Part shown: in pieces, positions 19,350 to 22,298 of the stretch | How positions within the stretch are numbered: the first letter of the stretch is position 1 | Layout: the number at the start of each line of letters is the position of its first letter | Assembly: GCA_003427395.1 (NCBI GenBank) | Contig: BFEA01000108.1 | Span: 1,169,404 to 1,191,701 of the forward strand | Source: Chara braunii | Taxonomy: Eukaryota > Streptophyta > Charophyceae > Charales > Characeae | Length of the DNA stretch: 22,298 nucleotides | Direction of reading: 5' to 3' | Notes under the pieces: generated by a model | What the model was told of the DNA's origin: nothing | Databases searched by the model: none | Seen by the model: only the letters and a program-made list of their open reading frames with translations | Translations under genes and position numbers: made by a program

Positions 19350-19651
19350 ACGTACCCCCTATGCTACAACGAACGAGAAACGCCCTCGGTCGGGGCACCT
19401 CTGCGATGGCATACGAAAAACTCTCGCGAGTGGTTCGGTAGCTCGGCGGGGCTACGCCCACCTAAGGGATGGTGACAACTCTCACGGGTGAAGGTAAGTT
19501 GTACCTCATGTAGCCCTATCCTGTTGTAGGGGTTCGTGAGAGGTATGGTTGACGCACTCGGCCAGAGCAGCAACGCTCTACGACTAAGTCCTATAAAATC
19601 CTGTAGGACGCAGTCGGGAGGGTCCTCCTTGCAGGACCGATGTGCTCGACA

Positions 19652-20069
19652 GCGGTACACAACCTTGGAAACTCTCGGCATACCTCTCCCTCCTGCACTC
19701 CACACTCTATAAAATTGCAGCGAAAAACGCTCCAAAGACACTTTTCCAGACTGCGGAGTATGCGAAAACGTATGCGTGCATCTTTCGAGCCACAACATTT
19801 GGGAAGCGAGGTCCCGGAAAAGACTTCACGTAACACTCACTTATTTCACGATGTCAACAACGGGGTGTGGGGTTTGAAAACTGTTTCGCCGACAAGTTTT
19901 TTCCATCCGCATTTTTATGGGGTCCATGTCTAAGTGGAGCAGTGTCGCACTCTAGATTTTTCTCGAGTCTAGAGGCGTGGAGCGAGACCCATTTTCATTG
20001 AACTAACCGACCCCAAGTATTTTATAATTATTTTATTCTAGTTTATGTTAGTCTTTTTGGTTTTATGGG
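19652..20069. other. Non-coding stretch past the inverted LTR fragment
   Basis: It carries no recognisable gene. The short frames on both strands (63-97 aa) overlap one another and show no domain. A palindromic TCTAGA...TCTAGA pair lies near 19951-19974. Confidence 0.5.
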
Positions 20070-20390
20070 CGTTGGGGAGGTGAGCAAATCGATAACTGGC
20101 ACAGTCCAGATGGGAGGGGAGAACCATCAAAATCGAGTCGAGGGTTTGTGTCAAGCGAATAAAAGAGTGGTGTATATTTATATGTTTAAGCTGAAGATTC
20201 ATTTTGCTGGATTTTTTCATTTCGTGTGTTTGAAGAGAGTGTGGTGAGCATTGGAGAGATGGGTAAATCGAGAATGGGCAGGGGCAGGATGGGGCAGTAG
20301 AAACCTGAACACAATGCATCCTCATTTTGTTATGCCTAACCAGAAATATAGCTTGTACAACTTCATTATCAAGTTGTATTGTGTTTGGGG

Positions 20391-20475
<85 letters not shown>

Positions 20476-20582
20476 AATATGGATTTCCCTTTAATTCAAC
20501 GCACCCTCATTTTTCTTGCACCTAACCGGAAATATAGCATGTACATATTTCTTATCAGAGTGCGTTATGTTATGGGGAAAAG
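20070..20582. repeat. Local duplications surrounding a CT microsatellite
   Basis: Two duplications are visible. The first pairs about 20070-20115 with about 20248-20295 (TTGGGGAGGTGAGCAAATCG against TTGGAGAGATGGGTAAATCG). The second pairs 20308-20395 with 20498-20582 (shared core CCTAACCRGAAATATAGC). In the second pair each unit is bounded by its own inverted repeat: AACACAAT/ATTGTGTT at 20308-20315 and 20378-20385, and AACGCAC/GTGCGTT at 20498-20504 and 20560-20566. The first unit also has an inner hairpin ACAACTT/AAGTTGT (20357-20377). A weak partial third copy may lie near 20650-20675. Confidence 0.65.
20396..20472. repeat. CT dinucleotide microsatellite
   Basis: A pure run of about 38 CT units sits exactly between the two duplicated units of the surrounding repeat. 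Confidence 0.96.
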
Positions 20583-20591
20583 GCGTCTGTG

Positions 20592-20644
20592 CTGTGTGTG
20601 TGTGTGTGGATGTGTGCGTGTATGGATGTGTGCGTGTGTGCATG
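20592..20644. repeat. GT-rich simple repeat
   Basis: GT units are broken by GGATGTGTGCGTGTATGGAT-type variants, giving a minisatellite with a period of about 18 (GTGTGCGTGTATGGAT). Confidence 0.85.
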
Positions 20645-20719
20645 ATGTATTTTCCATCTAAGCATGGAAATATACATTTTTTCCCCCCTTTTGCTTCAGG
20701 GGCACATGTTGCCAAATCG

Positions 20720-21423
20720 CCTTCCAATTGTTTTTTTCCTTCACTCTAAAAACTTGCCCACTGCGCCCAGCAACCCCCCGTCCCTCCCACAACCTCTTTC
20801 ACGACCAGTCGCCCTGCCTCTCGCCTCCCCTACGAAAGACCACACATGGTCGGTCTGTCGGCCAAGCGACCGTACCCTTCACACATGGTCAACGACACCC
20901 TCTTAGCCCCTCAAAACGAACGACGACATTCACGAATTGGAAAGCGACCGCTAACAGACAAATAGCAACCAGCGTAAACGCAACCTTCTGGTTGTGAACA
21001 AGGATATCGGTGTTAGTAGCTTGCGCCATGAGAGGGGGTGGGGGGTGGGGATGGCGGTACTCCTTGGTGCATGCATGGGCCTCGCTCCTCTGCACAACAC
21101 TACCTATGTATTAAGTCGCTTTCTGAACCATGCGCGTTTCATAATTTGAATGCATCTAGCTTCACAAAAGGTGAGAAAATATAAGTAGAGTGTCGGGTAA
21201 TAGGGCGAGGCCCTATGTCTACTTGCAGAATGACCATATACATTGATTTTTTTTTTAATCTATATTGGTCTATGGTCTATATGACAATACAGTGTTGCAT
21301 AGTGTGTATTGCGTTGTGTGTACATGATCCGCAATCATTCTCTATACGTGTTGATTGTTGCGAACTCCATGAAATATCGTTATGACAATGTTCTTTGATT
21401 CTTTCTCATTGTTCACGTTGGTG
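20720..21423. other. Non-coding stretch with a G-rich patch
   Basis: No gene is supported. The overlapping 80-89 aa plus frames at 20664-20997 are proline-rich without a domain. The patch at 21034-21050 has G runs of 5, 6 and 4 separated by single T and could form a quadruplex. Confidence 0.5.
21034..21050 (+). other. G-quadruplex-capable patch
   Basis: GGGGG, GGGGGG and GGGG are separated by one T each; the six-G run can supply two tracts. Only the sequence pattern supports this. Confidence 0.5.
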
Positions 21424-21453
21424 GAGCAGAAACCCTGGTAAGGGTTCCTGCTC
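21424..21453. other. Strong hairpin with GGTA loop
   Basis: GAGCAG then AACCCT pairs with AGGGTT then CTGCTC, with one mismatched pair and loop GGTA: 12 of 13 pairs. Confidence 0.65.
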
Positions 21454-21838
21454 GAGTTTCTTAAGACCGAACACTGTCCGACCTTTTTATTGGACTGGGA
21501 GACTTGACGAGGTTAACGTTGCGAAAGTTTATTCAGGCCAACCCTATGACTGAGAGACCAAAAATTTTAGAGCCTTAGTCCAGGCGCCTGCGGCGTCCAA
21601 GAGTGATGGCAATACCCGACCGTGCTTCGTCTTTTGTCAAGGCTATAGAGGCGTGTGGATGTGAGAATGCTATTCAGGGCACAGAGGGGGGAGATTAAAA
21701 GGAACCACCATGCCAGGTATGGGGTCACGACGCGAGAGGAATAGGAAGGTTTTTCTTTCTGGGCCTGCCAGGTTGACCTCGAGCCAGGGTGGGGCCAGCA
21801 AGCCTATGTCGAGGCCTACCCGATGAGTGGTCCCGGAG

Positions 21839-22204
21839 CCGTGGATGAGCAACCATCCACGGGGAAGAGGCGGGCAGGCAGAGCTTGCTAGGCCACAGAC
21901 AGGTGAGGCCTGCCATAGGTAGGCGGGGTCTGGTAGGCCATAGGTACGTGGGCCCTGCAAGGCCATAGGCAGGAGAAAACAGTGAGGGCAAGCTCTTCTT
22001 ATAGAAGAGTTGCTCTCTATCACTATCGTGATAGAAGCTAGCCAAGTAGGATACAACGCCAGACTTTCGCCTAGTAGACACCAGGATCGAGCCCAGCTGC
22101 ATACGCCTACTGGGCTAGATCCTTTTGGAGTTGCCCTCACCTACAGATGGTGTGGTCCATCTCGACCGTGCGATCGTAGAGATCACACGGCCGAGATAGG
22201 CCAC
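21839..22204. repeat. Cluster of five hairpins with an embedded 25-bp tandem repeat
   Basis: The hairpins are CCGTGGAT/ATCCACGG at 21839-21862, CTCTTCT/AGAAGAG at 21993-22009 and TCTATCAC/GTGATAGA at 22016-22035. They continue with AGGATC plus AGCCCAG against CTGGGCT plus GATCCT at 22083-22123 with one mismatch, and a longer interrupted stem at 22152-22204 built on ATCTCG/CGAGAT, CCGTG/CACGG and GATC/GATC. Between the first and second lie about four 25-bp units (21883-21973) around TAGGCCATAGG. The minus-strand frames of 125 and 156 aa over this block reflect the repeat (recurring Leu-Trp-Pro words) and are not accepted as genes. The origin is unknown; it could be the end of another retroelement. 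Confidence 0.65.
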
Positions 22205-22263
22205 GCTGATCTGCATGGCCCCTGCGCAAGGATGACACACATAAAACGAGAAATGATTCAATC

Positions 22264-22298
22264 TTTTTTTTACATTTTTTTATGTTTTTTTTTTTTTT
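22264..22298. repeat. Poly-T tract at the window edge
   Basis: Runs of T broken by ACA and ATG reach the last base. It might be the poly-A tail of a minus-strand retroposed element, but the window ends before that can be judged. Confidence 0.6.

Larger units (their letters stand above)
19020..19651 (+). mobile_element. Third LTR fragment of the same family, inverted
   Basis: The reverse complement of this segment aligns with 8576-9150 of the 5' LTR. Shared blocks include GAGNGCGTTTCTCGTT, TAGCATAGGGGGTACG, CATACCTCTC(A/G)CGAACCCCTAC and GCATCGGTCC. Similarity ends at CGACA (19647-19651), the same LTR terminus as in the other copies. No good tRNA-Asp primer site follows, so the internal side is lost or decayed. 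The left limit is approximate because similarity fades before about 19020. The segment contains the sequencing-adapter artefact described separately. Confidence 0.72.

Noticed and set aside
21670-22140. 156-aa and 125-aa minus-strand frames
   Set aside because: They follow a 25-bp tandem repeat and hairpin arms, and neither shows a recognisable domain.

Overview
This window looks like intergenic, repeat-derived DNA from a land plant nuclear genome. The best taxonomic clue is a 19-nt primer-binding site (8555-8573, minus strand). It is complementary to the 3' end, including CCA, of plant-type tRNA-Asp, whose acceptor ends GGCAACGGCGCC; the animal tRNA-Asp acceptor differs. The rest fits: long microsatellites, retroelement remains, and no open reading frame I accept as a gene. 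The species cannot be named from this.

Layout. Positions 1-16330 read best as one old, minus-strand, Ty3/gypsy-type LTR retrotransposon with very long LTRs and a short internal region without coding sequence (a LARD-like, non-autonomous design). The 5' LTR is 8576-16330 (about 7.75 kb). The internal region is 6193-8575 (about 2.4 kb). The 3' LTR is 1-6192, cut by the window edge about 0.6 kb before its end. The two LTR copies are collinear: AT microsatellite or AT-rich patch, tandem repeats of about 120 bp, an array of small hairpins, then a GC-rich part, ending at a shared TGTCGG/CCGACA terminus. A third, inverted LTR fragment lies at about 19020-19651 and ends at the same boundary. I see no gag, pol or env motifs.

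The most unusual biology is an array of 10-12 small hairpins in each LTR (1840-2665 and 11220-12115). The six-base loop is ATCTTA in one copy and AACTTA in the other. The stems change sequence between members and between copies while pairing is kept. Further palindromes at matching places in the two LTRs also keep pairing although their sequences differ. This points to selection on structure, or to a process that regenerates palindromes.

The most important technical finding is at 19116-19349. A 38-bp Nextera mate-pair junction adapter (two back-to-back Tn5 mosaic ends) is embedded in the assembly between two identical 98-bp copies of flanking sequence. It is a library or assembly artefact. 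About 136 bp there is probably not genomic, and the homologous LTR at 8913-9013 shows the uninterrupted form.

Positions 16340-22298 hold low-copy or degraded non-coding DNA: imperfect tandem duplications (16799-17000, 20070-20582), three long CT microsatellites, a GT-rich tract, a G-rich patch, and a cluster of six strong hairpins with a 25-bp tandem repeat at 21424-22204. The window ends in poly-T.
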